Shown here in pieces: positions 16,705 to 25,909 of a DNA stretch of 64,000 nt. How positions within the stretch are numbered: the stretch's first letter is position 1; each line of letters starts with the position of its first letter. The stretch is taken from contig NZ_WSJB01000032.1 in NCBI RefSeq assembly GCF_009763255.1, positions 186,001 to 250,000 of the forward strand, written 5' to 3'. Origin of the DNA: Bordetella sp. 02P26C-1 (GTDB lineage Bacteria > Pseudomonadota > Gammaproteobacteria > Burkholderiales > Burkholderiaceae_B). Below the pieces are notes generated by a model, which did no database searches, was not told where the DNA came from, and worked only from the letters and a program-made list of their open reading frames with translations. The position numbers and the translations under genes are program-made.

Positions 16705-17493
16705 TCATTTCGGTTGTCCTCGCCTTCGGACCAGCTGAAGTGAAGTCGACAGAATACGGACGCACACCGGTATCAAAGCAGCCAGATAGAGCGCTGGTAC
16801 GGCCGTGAAAACGAGAATCTGAGTAGCAGACGCAAAAGTGCTGGCGTACAGAAGCACCGTCCGCCTGGACAGCGTCGGCCCAACGTAATCATGGTTGATT
16901 ACGTCATAGGCAAGTAGAGCGAAAAGGGGGATAAACAGCGCAACCAAAATCGACTTCCACATGGGAATCTTCTTCAGTTCGGCTCGAAGCAGCACTGTCT
17001 TAAGGATACTTGGCCGCACAGACCACAACATCCCCCACGCGGTAAGCAGGATGGCCCCAGGAAACAGGTAAAGCACCACCACCTTCATCGGCATCGGCTC
17101 CAAACCCGTCATGACCGCGACACGATCCACCATTCGCAGCGCATCAATCCGCTCGGTCCACTCGGCGATCCACGCACTGTCATTGGGCGGATATTCCATC
17201 AGCCATGATGCAAAAAACAACGCATAACCGACCAGCATGAAGACAAGCGCGCCGATCAGCAACGGTGCAGCTTGCCGCAAGGTGATCCGCGGCAGCCCAT
17301 CGTCTGGCGCGAACTGTTTCACCAGCTCTGCCTTAAAATTTTTCCAAAACACGCCGTTCACCCTCATGCCTATGCGGTCTGCCGCCCAAACCGCTCTATC
17401 GACAAGATATAGAAACCGCTCGCGCGCCAACACCCCGAGTGAACGAAAACATCCATGAGTAATTACCGCAATGCGCGAGCCACGCGCCTTCAC
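16705..17493 (-). CDS. Unknown multi-pass membrane protein
   Basis: I do not recognise a family for this 262-aa protein. Four hydrophobic segments are visible: about 75-98 (LLIGALVFMLVGYALFFASW), about 145-167 (VVVLYLFPGAILLTAWGMLW), about 182-200 (SILVALFIPLFALLAYDV) and a long pair near 213-250. The N-terminal 70 residues are basic and soluble. The GTG start at 17493 overlaps the upstream gene's TGA in GTGA, so it is coupled to that gene. Confidence 0.68.
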   Translation of the reverse strand: MKARGSRIAVITHGCFRSLGVLARERFLYLVDRAVWAADRIGMRVNGVFWKNFKAELVKQFAPDDGLPRITLRQAAPLLIGALVFMLVGYALFFASWLMEYPPNDSAWIAEWTERIDALRMVDRVAVMTGLEPMPMKVVVLYLFPGAILLTAWGMLWSVRPSILKTVLLRAELKKIPMWKSILVALFIPLFALLAYDVINHDYVGPTLSRRTVLLYASTFASATQILVFTAVPALYLAALIPVCVRILSTSLQLVRRRGQPK

Positions 17494-18137
17494 CGCCTCC
17501 GCGCTGAACAGTGCCGATTCATCAGTTTCATCACTCTGGCATCGGTCTGTGCGAATTGCGCGAGCAGGCTACGTGGCATCTCGTAGTCCACTTCCAATTC
17601 GGCACTGACCTGTCGCAACACGCGCAATCGTTCCGAATTGATATCCGGGTCGTCAATCAAAACGGATAGTCCGTTGGCATCACGTTTCACATAACTGCGA
17701 TCCACGCGCAAAGGGTGGCGCTGTAGTTCGCAGACATAGATAGCGAACCCTTCGCTCGTTGTCCCCACCATCCGCGTCGCAGTGGCGGTTTGCGCCGCTC
17801 TGGACAAGCGCGTTGCCATCACGCGCGAGCGCATCGATTCCGGATTCCCGGCGTGAAATACCCTGACGTTCGTCGCGTCTTGCGACCCATGCTCGGCGGC
17901 CGGCAACAGATCCGGAACAGTGAGACTTAATGTCGTGGGTTCAACCACCCACTTGGCATCAAAACCGCGTGGAAACCGACACGTACGGTCGCCGATATCT
18001 ATTGGATCGTCGTAGCGGATCGCGACGATAGCTTCGTACAACAGCCAGTTCATCAATGCGACGCAGATGATGACGACGGTATAGAAAACCAGCGACCGCC
18101 TGCGGCTGAAAGGTGCGTTCCAAGTGATGCGTCTCAT
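17490..18137 (-). CDS. Unknown protein with one N-terminal membrane anchor
   Basis: No family recognised (215 aa). A single hydrophobic segment at about 14-38 (RSLVFYTVVIICVALMNWLL) is preceded by Arg-rich residues, so the remaining 175 residues are probably periplasmic. Two Cys (CRFPRGF and VCELQRH) could form a disulfide. It overlaps the next membrane protein by 4 bp and the pair is presumably one functional unit. The 221 bp upstream, up to the tatD stop, contain no gene that I can see. Confidence 0.68.
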   Translation of the reverse strand: MRRITWNAPFSRRRSLVFYTVVIICVALMNWLLYEAIVAIRYDDPIDIGDRTCRFPRGFDAKWVVEPTTLSLTVPDLLPAAEHGSQDATNVRVFHAGNPESMRSRVMATRLSRAAQTATATRMVGTTSEGFAIYVCELQRHPLRVDRSYVKRDANGLSVLIDDPDINSERLRVLRQVSAELEVDYEMPRSLLAQFAQTDARVMKLMNRHCSARRR

Positions 18138-18358
18138 ATCTGGCCACCCTGACTCTATCGGTTGATAGCCGCAGCGTAACGGTGATTACGGTAGAAATAC
18201 TGACGCAGTGAACGTTTTTGTCCCTTTGAAATTGTTTCAAGCGGAATCGTGAGAGGGACAGTGCAACACCCTAATGCGAATAGGCTCGCAAGGTCTGTGC
18301 GGCCCGCGTCCAACGCATAAAACTTCGGCGAACTTAGACTGCAAACGAAGATTTCAAC

Positions 18359-19171
18359 TTAATGCTGACCCGCCGCAGCCAATCGAGGAATGACGCGATA
18401 CGCGGTGCTCGTCGTCGCTCGAACAACCTCCTGCACATCCACCCCGCGCAGCTCGGCAAGCACGTCTGCAATACGGGGCAACTGATCCGGTGAATTGCGC
18501 CGATTCGGCGCATGTAGCCACGCGGGCGGAATATCCGGCGCATCGGTCTCCAAGACCAAGTGCTCCAGTCCAATATCCACGGCATGACGCCGAATCTGCA
18601 GCGCGCGCTCGAACGTCATCGCTCCGCCCAGCCCCAACGCAAAACCGCGTTCGACAAACCCCTGCGCCTGTTGCGCGCTGCCGTTAAACGCATGCGCGAT
18701 GCCACAACGCACGCCGGTGCGACGACGCAGATACTTCAGCACAATATCTTGCGAACGACGCACATGCACCAGCACCGGCAAATCGAATTCCGCCGCCAGC
18801 GCAAGCTGCATGTCGTAAAAATATTCCTGCCGTTCGCGCGCTTGGCCACTCGAAATCTCGGGCACAAAGAAATCCAACCCGATCTCGCCAATCGCGACGA
18901 ACAGCGGATCGTCCATCGCGGAAATCACGCTCTGCCGCAGGAATTCGAGGTCTTCATCGCGTGCGCGCGCAACGAATAAGGGATGAATGCCCAACGCATA
19001 GGCGCCACCCTGGATACCGTGCGCCAGATCGCAGACCGTCGAAAAATTCGCCACTTCCACGGCCGGAATCACGATGCGCTTCACCCCGGCTGACCAGGCG
19101 GCATTCGCCACCTGCTCACGATCGGCATCGAATTCCGAGGCATCGAGATGACAGTGCGTATCGACCAGCAT
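18359..19171 (-). CDS. TatD-family metal-dependent DNase/hydrolase
   Basis: TIM-barrel metalloenzyme, 270 aa. The ligands are DTHCHLD at the N-terminus (His-x-His), GEIGLDF (Glu), VHVRRSQD (His), IAHAFNGS (His) and LETDAPD (Asp). Known relatives are 3'-5' DNases used in DNA repair or fragmentation. It is 21 bp downstream of lolD on the same strand, a pairing that may only reflect gene packing. Confidence 0.92.
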   Translation of the reverse strand: MLVDTHCHLDASEFDADREQVANAAWSAGVKRIVIPAVEVANFSTVCDLAHGIQGGAYALGIHPLFVARARDEDLEFLRQSVISAMDDPLFVAIGEIGLDFFVPEISSGQARERQEYFYDMQLALAAEFDLPVLVHVRRSQDIVLKYLRRRTGVRCGIAHAFNGSAQQAQGFVERGFALGLGGAMTFERALQIRRHAVDIGLEHLVLETDAPDIPPAWLHAPNRRNSPDQLPRIADVLAELRGVDVQEVVRATTSTAYRVIPRLAAAGQH

Positions 19172-19192
19172 GGCGACCTCCCGTGTTCCGTT

Positions 19193-19888
19193 TTAACCGG
19201 AAACGAGGTGGCCGCCGTCCATCAGCAACTGCCGGTCGGCACGCGCGGCCAACTCGTTATCATGGGTGACGATAGCAAACGCTGTTCCCGATTCGCGGTT
19301 GACCTGGGTGAGCAGTTCAAACATCTTATGCGCGGTGCCGCGATCCAGATTCCCCGTGGGCTCGTCCGCCAGGACGCACGCGGGCCGCGTGACCAACGCC
19401 CGTGCCAAGGCCACACGCTGACGCTCACCCCCAGACAGCTGCCCCGGGAAATGGCCTTCGCGCGCCGCCAAGCCGACCATCGCCAGAACCTCGCGCGCCG
19501 CTTCACGCGCCTTGTCGCGATTCTCGCGCCGCACGATCAGCGGCATCGCCACGTTATCCAGCGCGGAAAACTCCGACAGCAGATGATGGAACTGGTACAC
19601 GAATCCCAGACTGCGATTCCGCAAGGCGCTTTTCTGACTTTCCGACAAGCCAGTCGTCGAGACGCCGTCGATCGTCACCTGACCCGTACTAGGCACATCC
19701 AGCAAGCCGAGGATATGCAACAGCGTGCTTTTTCCGGAGCCCGAGGCCCCAACGATCGCCACCATCTCGCCACGTTCAACCGTGACGCTCACATCATTCA
19801 GAACCTGAATCCGCGCGGGGCCTTCGTCATAGACCTTGGTCAGGTTCAGCGCTTGCAGCGCGGGCGTCGTCATATCGCGATCAATCAT
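19193..19888 (-). CDS. lolD: Lipoprotein-releasing ABC ATPase LolD
   Basis: ATPase of LolCDE, which extracts outer-membrane lipoproteins from the inner membrane and hands them to LolA (231 aa). Walker A GASGSGKST, signature LSGGERQRVAL and Walker B VLADEPTGNLD are all intact, with the LolD/MacB-type YQFHHLLSEFSALDNV stretch after the Q-loop. The start overlaps the end of the permease gene by 8 bp, so they are coupled. Confidence 0.95.
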   Translation of the reverse strand: MIDRDMTTPALQALNLTKVYDEGPARIQVLNDVSVTVERGEMVAIVGASGSGKSTLLHILGLLDVPSTGQVTIDGVSTTGLSESQKSALRNRSLGFVYQFHHLLSEFSALDNVAMPLIVRRENRDKAREAAREVLAMVGLAAREGHFPGQLSGGERQRVALARALVTRPACVLADEPTGNLDRGTAHKMFELLTQVNRESGTAFAIVTHDNELAARADRQLLMDGGHLVSG

Positions 19889-21161
19889 GGCGCAACACCT
19901 GTGCGGGTTGCAGGCGCGAAGCGCGCCAGCTCGGGTACAAGGTTGCCAGCAAGGACAAAATCAGCGAGGTCACGGCAATCACCATAATGTCTTGCGATTG
20001 CGGATCGGATGGCAACGCACTAATGAAATAGATCTCGCGTGGCAGGAAATGCACGCCCAGCAGCCCTTCGATAAACGGCACGATGACGTCCACGTTATGG
20101 GCGATCAACATGCCAGCCAATACGCCAACTATCGTCCCCACCACACCGATCAACATGCCCTGCACCAGAAAAACACGGGCAATCACGCCGGGCCCGGCAC
20201 CCAGGGTACGCAGGATGGCGATATCCGACTGCTTGTCCTTGACCACCATGACCAGCGAAGACAATAGATTAAACGCCGCCACCGCCACGATAATCGCGAG
20301 GATCAAAAACATCATGCGCTTCTCGGTTTGCACGGCGGCAAACCAGGTGCGATTGTTGCGCGACCAGTCGCTGGCCATCACATACGGCGGCAGCGTCTTG
20401 CTCAGCTCCAGCGCCACCTGCGGCGCGCGCTGCATGTCATGGATACGCAGCCGCACGCCGCCCGTACCGCTGTCGCGGAACATCTTCGCGGCGTCCTGAT
20501 CGTCGACAAACACCAGCGTCGAGTCATATTCATAGTGACCGGACGAGAAAATCCCGACCACCGTGAACTGTCGCATCCGGGGCGTAAAGCCGGCCGGGTT
20601 GATCGAACCTTGCGGGGCCATCAACATCAGCGTGTCGCCTTCTCTGACGCCCATCATATTGGCCAGGTCACTGCCCAATACCGCGCCAAAGCCCCCTGGC
20701 TTCAGATCGGACAGCTTGCCGCTGACCATCTGCTGCGGCAGATCCGACACCTCGCCCTCGCGCTCGGGATCAATGCCTCGAATCTGCGCACCGCGCAACG
20801 TCTGTCCGCGCACCACCATACCTTGCGCCCCGACAAAGGGCGCCGCGCCCGCGACCTCGGGATTACGCTCTGCCACATCGGCGAACTGCTGCCACTGCTC
20901 GAGCACGCGTTCCGGCGACGCGCCCGGGATATACAGTTCGATATGCGGCAACACCGACAGCATGCGGTCGCGCACCTCTTTCTGAAATCCGTTCATCACG
21001 GACAGCACCACGATCAGGGCCGCCACGCCCAGCGCGATACCCACCATGGAACTGGCGGAAATAAAGGAGATGAAGCCGTCGCGACGGCCGCGTCTTTTGC
21101 GGAGTCTGGCCATGCCCGCATAGCGGGCGCCGATCCAAAGTTCGTAGGGTATTTTCAGCAC
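19881..21161 (-). CDS. lolC: Lipoprotein-releasing permease LolC/LolE
   Basis: Membrane component of the Lol release machine (426 aa). It has an N-terminal transmembrane helix (SFISASSMVGIALGVAALIVVLSVMNGFQ), a large periplasmic domain from about 55 to 275 and three C-terminal helices of the FtsX fold. Only one permease gene is present before lolD, as in many betaproteobacteria where a single LolF-like protein forms a homodimer; whether LolC or LolE is meant cannot be told. The start codon is GTG at 21161, directly before LKIPYELWIGARY, the usual N-terminus. Confidence 0.93.
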   Translation of the reverse strand: MLKIPYELWIGARYAGMARLRKRRGRRDGFISFISASSMVGIALGVAALIVVLSVMNGFQKEVRDRMLSVLPHIELYIPGASPERVLEQWQQFADVAERNPEVAGAAPFVGAQGMVVRGQTLRGAQIRGIDPEREGEVSDLPQQMVSGKLSDLKPGGFGAVLGSDLANMMGVREGDTLMLMAPQGSINPAGFTPRMRQFTVVGIFSSGHYEYDSTLVFVDDQDAAKMFRDSGTGGVRLRIHDMQRAPQVALELSKTLPPYVMASDWSRNNRTWFAAVQTEKRMMFLILAIIVAVAAFNLLSSLVMVVKDKQSDIAILRTLGAGPGVIARVFLVQGMLIGVVGTIVGVLAGMLIAHNVDVIVPFIEGLLGVHFLPREIYFISALPSDPQSQDIMVIAVTSLILSLLATLYPSWRASRLQPAQVLRHD

Positions 21162-21330
21162 GCGTGCATTATGGCATTAACGAAAGACGCCATTTTGAAC
21201 TAAACCGAGCGGGACAGTTCCCGGCGCCGTGACGATGATGGTCACCGGACGTACCAGCCCATTTAGCCATGTAACGCGACCCAGTTTGCTGGCCTGCACC
21301 TGGACGCGCCGTAGCGACTACAATTCCAGC

Positions 21331-22260
21331 ATGCAAATTGTGATTCCGGGGGCACTCCCCCCTTTGTCGGTCGCCGGCGAGCTGGGTCGACTGCTACCCG
21401 AGCGCGCGCCAGTGTTGCTGAGCTGGTTCCAGGCCGCCACGGCGCAAGCCGAAAATTTCGACCTGCGCGCCCTGGGCTGCACGCCGTTCGAAGCTTGGCA
21501 ACTGGAACAAGCAGGCTTTCGACCCCAGCCTGGAATGCCACCAGGCGCCGGCCTCGGCCCGTTACGGGCCGGTACGAGTGTCACGGATGCGCAACCAGTC
21601 TGGTTGGCCGAGCTTGCCCACCTTTCGCTAGGTACGGATCAGGCCGCCCTGCTCCACCCGGACCATATGGACGTACGCGCCGAGGAATCGGATGCGCTCT
21701 TTGCCGCGGCACTGCCGAGTTTCGAGGCGGCCGGGTTCACCGCGACCCCAATCGCGCCACAACGCTGGCGCCTGATTCTGCCCGCGGACCTGCATCCTGC
21801 CAGCGCCAGCCCGGCTGCCGTGGCCGGCCAGCCCCTGCGTGACTGGTGGAGCCAGGACGCCGACACGCGCCCGTGGCGCCGGCTGGTCAATGAGATCCAG
21901 ATGGCGTGGTACGAGCATCCCGTCAATGAGGCACGCGCACTACGTGGCGCACCGCCGGTCAACACTCTCTGGCTCTATGGCGGCGCCGCTGCCTGGCCTG
22001 CCGCCACGTCCGACGCCGCCATGCACCTGTACACCGAGCTCGCCGCCGCCCATCGCGACGAAGATTGGGCCAGTTGGCTGGATGCGCTCGGCGCCCTGGA
22101 CCAACGTCTGCGCGCCGAAATCACCGGACAGCCCAAGCAGCTTATTCTGCTTGGCGCCGACCGGCGCGTCACGCTCACCTTGCAACCGCGCAGTCGCCTG
22201 CTCGCCTGGCTGCCTGCGCCTAAAAAGAATTGGAATACCTGGTGGTCTCGCCCCGTTTAA
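21331..22260 (+). CDS. RpfE-like conserved protein upstream of recJ
   Basis: 309-aa cytoplasmic protein of the family called RpfE in Xanthomonas and sometimes labelled regulatory protein or phosphoglycerate mutase-like; its biochemical role is not established. The ATG at 21331 before QIVIPGALPP is chosen; the in-frame extension to 21229 is not family-like. The late segment PPVNTLWLYGGAA is characteristic. Its 3' end overlaps recJ. The order RpfE-like, recJ, prfB, lysS recalls the Xanthomonas rpf neighbourhood. Confidence 0.75.
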   Translation: MQIVIPGALPPLSVAGELGRLLPERAPVLLSWFQAATAQAENFDLRALGCTPFEAWQLEQAGFRPQPGMPPGAGLGPLRAGTSVTDAQPVWLAELAHLSLGTDQAALLHPDHMDVRAEESDALFAAALPSFEAAGFTATPIAPQRWRLILPADLHPASASPAAVAGQPLRDWWSQDADTRPWRRLVNEIQMAWYEHPVNEARALRGAPPVNTLWLYGGAAAWPAATSDAAMHLYTELAAAHRDEDWASWLDALGALDQRLRAEITGQPKQLILLGADRRVTLTLQPRSRLLAWLPAPKKNWNTWWSRPV

Positions 22261-23942
22261 CTGTCCGCTCGACCAATCACGAAGCGCGTCTCGCGCTGGA
22301 AGCCGCCGGCATCCACCCGCTGCTGGCCCGACTGTGGGCCGCGCGCGGCGTCTCGCATCCTGACCAGACGCGCCTGGCTTGGCCCGCGCTCATTCCGCCC
22401 AGCGGTTTGACCCATGTGGATCATGCCGCGCGTATCCTGGCCGACGCCATCGGAGCGGGTAAAAAGCTGCTCATCGTCGCGGACTACGATTGCGACGGCG
22501 CAACCGCCTGCGCGGTCGGCCTGCGGGCGTTGCGTGCCTTTGGCGCCAATGTCGACTTTCTCGTACCCAACCGTTTCGAGACTGGGTACGGCTTGTCGCC
22601 GGCCGTGGTCGATCTCGCTTGCGCCCATCGTAACGGCAAGCCCGATCTCATCATCACCGTCGACAACGGTATCGCCAGCGTCGACGGCGTCGCCGCCGCC
22701 AACGCAGCAGGCATCGGCGTCGTGGTCACGGATCACCACTTACCCGGCGACCGGCTCCCCGATGCACTCGCACTGGTCAATCCGAATCAGCCCGGCTGCG
22801 GTTTTCCCTCCAAGAACCTCGCCGGCGTGGGCGTGATTTTCTACGTCATGCTCGCGGTGCGCGCGGAACTGCGTCGCCGTGGCGTGTATCCGCCGGATGG
22901 CGGACCTCGCCTGGACGCGCTATCTGATCTGGTCGCCCTGGGTACCGTGGCCGACGTCGTCAAACTGGACAACAACAACCGGCTGCTCGTCACGCAAGGC
23001 TTGCAGCGCATGCGCGCCGGCCGCATGCAGCCAGGCATACGCGCGCTATTCGCCGTGGCCAGCCGCGAACCGCGCAACGCCAGCGGCTTCGACCTGGGCT
23101 TCGCGCTGGGCCCGCGCATCAACGCCGCCGGGCGTCTGGCGGACATGAGCCTGGGCATCGCCTGTCTGACCACCGACGACGAAGCCGAGGCCCTGGACAT
23201 GGCCCGCCAGCTCGACCAGATCAACCGCGAACGCCGCGGCATTGAAGCCGAAATGCGGGAACAGGCCCTGGCCGCCATGGAAAGCGCGGGCGCCGCCCCG
23301 GGCGCATCCGTCTGCGTCTTCGACCCCGGCTGGCACCAGGGCGTGGTGGGCCTCGTCGCCTCACGCCTGAAAGAAAAATTCTGGCGCCCGACGCTCGCCT
23401 TCGCCCCCGCCGACGACGACGAAATCCGTGGCTCGGGCCGTTCCATCCCCGACGTGCATTTGCGGGACGTGCTGGATCTGGTCTCCAAGCGCCACCCTGG
23501 CCTGATCCGCAAATTCGGCGGCCACGCCATGGCGGCCGGCCTCACCCTCGGACGCCAGGATTTCCCGACCTTCGCCCCCGCCTTCGATGCGGCCGTGCAG
23601 GAGCTGACGGGCCGTAGCCAGTTCGAGCCGCTACTGGAAACCGACGGTTCGCTCGAAACAGGCTATGCCAATGCCGAGGTCGCCACATTGCTGCAACAGC
23701 AAGTCTGGGGCGCGGGCTTTGCGGCGCCGTTGTTCCTGGACGAGTTCACCGTTCGTAATCAGCGGCTCGTCGGCGAAAAACACCTGAAGCTCTCGCTCGA
23801 ACGCGGCCACCAACGTTTCGACGCCATTTGGTTCGGCCACGATCAGTCCGTACCCGAACGCGTCAATGTCGCCTACCGCCTGGAACCCAACGTCTGGAAC
23901 GGCATGGTCTCCGCCCAACTCGTCGTCGAGCATGCCGAGTAA
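22230..23942 (+). CDS. recJ: Single-strand-specific 5'-3' exonuclease RecJ
   Basis: DHH-family exonuclease used in recombination and mismatch repair (570 aa). Motifs are VADYDCDGATA (motif I), the ITVDNGIA region and VTDHHLPG (the DHH motif, residues about 166-172). The DHHA1 domain follows with GSGRSIPDVHLRDVL and KFGGHAMAAGL (GGH motif), then an OB-fold C-terminus. The start is uncertain: TTG at 22230 gives the longest frame, GTG at 22242 is an alternative 12 bp later; both lie inside the upstream gene. Confidence 0.94.
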   Translation: MEYLVVSPRLTVRSTNHEARLALEAAGIHPLLARLWAARGVSHPDQTRLAWPALIPPSGLTHVDHAARILADAIGAGKKLLIVADYDCDGATACAVGLRALRAFGANVDFLVPNRFETGYGLSPAVVDLACAHRNGKPDLIITVDNGIASVDGVAAANAAGIGVVVTDHHLPGDRLPDALALVNPNQPGCGFPSKNLAGVGVIFYVMLAVRAELRRRGVYPPDGGPRLDALSDLVALGTVADVVKLDNNNRLLVTQGLQRMRAGRMQPGIRALFAVASREPRNASGFDLGFALGPRINAAGRLADMSLGIACLTTDDEAEALDMARQLDQINRERRGIEAEMREQALAAMESAGAAPGASVCVFDPGWHQGVVGLVASRLKEKFWRPTLAFAPADDDEIRGSGRSIPDVHLRDVLDLVSKRHPGLIRKFGGHAMAAGLTLGRQDFPTFAPAFDAAVQELTGRSQFEPLLETDGSLETGYANAEVATLLQQQVWGAGFAAPLFLDEFTVRNQRLVGEKHLKLSLERGHQRFDAIWFGHDQSVPERVNVAYRLEPNVWNGMVSAQLVVEHAE

Positions 23943-23990
23943 ACCACGGTAAAATGCGGGGTTTCGCACTAATCGCTATCAGGAAGCACC

Positions 23991-25095
23991 ATGGAAGCCG
24001 AACGTCAGAACCAGCTCGCCGCCCGCCTCGCCGACTACGCCGAGCGCGAGTTGGCGCTACGGGGGTATCTTTGACTACGATCTGAAGGCCGAACGCCTGC
24101 AGGTCGTCAACGCAGAACTCGAAGACCCCGCCGTCTGGAACGATCCCAAGCACGCCCAGGATCTGGGCCGTGAGAAAAAATCCCTCGAAGACGTCGTCGA
24201 AACGCTGAGCGCCTTGCACAGCGGCGTCGCTGACGCGCTGGAGCTTTTCGAGCTCGCCGCGGCTGACGATGACGACGCCACGTTGCAGTCCATCGAAAAG
24301 GACGCCGACGGATTCCAGGAAAAGCTCGAGGGTCTCGAATTCCGCCGCATGTTCTCGAATCCCGCCGATCCGCTGAACTGCTTCCTGGATATTCAGGCCG
24401 GCGCCGGCGGCACCGAAGCCCAGGACTGGGCCTCGATGCTGCTGCGTCAGTATCTGAAATACGCCGAACGCAAAGGCTTCAAGGCCGAAGTCCTCGAAGA
24501 ATCCGAGGGCGAAGTCGCCGGCATCAAATCGGCCACGATCAAGATCGAAGGCGAATACGCCTTTGGTTTCCTGCGCACCGAAACCGGCGTGCACCGCCTC
24601 GTGCGCAAGAGCCCGTTCGATTCGTCCGGTGGCCGTCACACCTCGTTTGCCAGCGTGTTTGTCTACCCCGAGGTCGACGACTCGTTCGAAGTCGAGGTCA
24701 ACCCGGCTGATCTGCGCGTGGATACCTACCGTGCCAGCGGCGCGGGCGGCCAGCACATTAACAAGACCGACTCGGCCGTGCGCTTGACGCACATGCCGAC
24801 CGGTATCGTGGTGCAGTGCCAGAACGACCGTTCGCAGCACCGTAACCGCGCCGAAGCCATGCAGATGCTCAAATCCAAGCTCTACGAGCTGGAAATGCGT
24901 AACCGCATGGCCGAACAGCAGAAACTCGAAGACTCCAAAACCGATGTGGGTTGGGGCCACCAGATCCGTTCCTACGTGCTCGACCAGAGCCGTATCAAGG
25001 ACCTGCGTACCAACGTGGAAATCTCCAACACCCAGAAAGTGCTGGATGGCGACCTCGATCCCTTCATTCAGGCCAGTCTGAAACAAGGCGTGTGA
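23991..25095 (+). CDS. prfB: Peptide chain release factor 2, programmed +1 frameshift
   Basis: Recognises UGA/UAA stop codons and triggers peptide release. Translation begins at the ATG at 23991 (AGGAAG upstream), runs 27 codons to CTT (24069-24071), meets in-frame TGA at 24072 and shifts +1 to read GAC from 24073. This yields 367 aa, close to the family's usual 365. Downstream features are the SPF anticodon-like tripeptide ([10 protein letters not shown]) and the catalytic GGQ ([12 protein letters not shown]). The gene is intact, not broken: the frameshift is autoregulatory and responds to RF2 level. Confidence 0.96.
24060..24076 (+). promoter_or_regulatory. RF2 +1 frameshift site
   Basis: GGGGG followed by TAT CTT TGA C. 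The G-run acts as an internal Shine-Dalgarno three bases before CTT, and slippage of peptidyl-tRNA from CTT to TTT is favoured when RF2 is scarce. Matches the classical prfB signal. Confidence 0.95.
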
Positions 25096-25147
25096 TCTAG
25101 CTGGGCGTCTGCGATCGCGGACGTCCCACCCATCAGGAGACCAGCGC

Positions 25148-25903
25148 ATGACCGATACCATTGCAGTCCTCACGGGCGCGTCACGCGGCCTGGGCGCGGG
25201 CTTGGCTCGCGGCCTGCTGCGCAAAGGCACGCGCCTTATCACTTTAGCGCGCCGCCCCGATGCAGAATTGCAATCGCTGGCCGCGCAGCACGGCGTGGAA
25301 CTCGAACAGATCGAGGTCGACCTGTCCGATCTGCAAGCCGCAGGCGAAGTCGCCGAACGCGTGTGCGCCAGTCTGCCTCGTGATGCGAAACGCTATCTGC
25401 TGATCAACAACGCCGGCACCGTCGAACCTGTCGCCTCCGCCGCAAAGCTGACCGATGGCGCCGCCATCAACGCCGCCTTCACGCTAAACGTATCGGCCGT
25501 CATACTCCTGACCGCGCGTTTCGTCGCGGCGGTGCAAGACCTGGCCGCGGATCGCCGGGTGCTAAATATCTCTTCCGGCGCGGGCCGCAACCCGAACGCC
25601 GGCTGGGGCGTCTATTGCGCCACCAAGGCCGCGCTCGATATGTACACCCGCGTGCTGAAGCTCGAACAAGGCAACAGTGGCGTGCGCACCGTCTCCCTGG
25701 CCCCCGGCATCGTCGATACCGGGATGCAGGAAACGATCCGCGCCAGCGACCCGGAGAACTTCCCGGCGCTCGCCAAATTTCAGGAATACCACGCCACTGG
25801 CAAACTGGCCGCGCCCGCTGACGTCGCCGCCCGTATCCTGGCCTACCTAGACCGTGACGATTTCGGCAACACCGAAATCGACGACATTCGAAATTACAAC
25901 TGA
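25148..25903 (+). CDS. Short-chain dehydrogenase/reductase (sepiapterin/benzil reductase-like)
   Basis: Classical SDR of 251 aa with TGASRGLG cofactor motif near residue 9, NNAG, NISSGAGR (catalytic Ser) and YCATKAALD (Tyr-x-x-x-Lys). The LINNAGTVEPV segment and the C-terminal DIRNYN resemble YueD/sepiapterin reductase-like proteins. Translation signal AGGAG precedes the ATG. It sits between prfB and lysS with 52-bp and 6-bp gaps. Unlike the SDR at 11126 its active site is complete. Confidence 0.88.
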   Translation: MTDTIAVLTGASRGLGAGLARGLLRKGTRLITLARRPDAELQSLAAQHGVELEQIEVDLSDLQAAGEVAERVCASLPRDAKRYLLINNAGTVEPVASAAKLTDGAAINAAFTLNVSAVILLTARFVAAVQDLAADRRVLNISSGAGRNPNAGWGVYCATKAALDMYTRVLKLEQGNSGVRTVSLAPGIVDTGMQETIRASDPENFPALAKFQEYHATGKLAAPADVAARILAYLDRDDFGNTEIDDIRNYN

Positions 25904-25909
25904 TTCACC

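Noticed and set aside
24060-24076. In-frame stop in prfB suggesting a broken gene
   Set aside because: The site is the classical RF2 programmed +1 frameshift and the downstream frame is complete with SPF and GGQ.
23863-25242. 459-codon minus-strand frame over prfB
   Set aside because: Antisense shadow; prfB is confirmed by its motifs on the plus strand.
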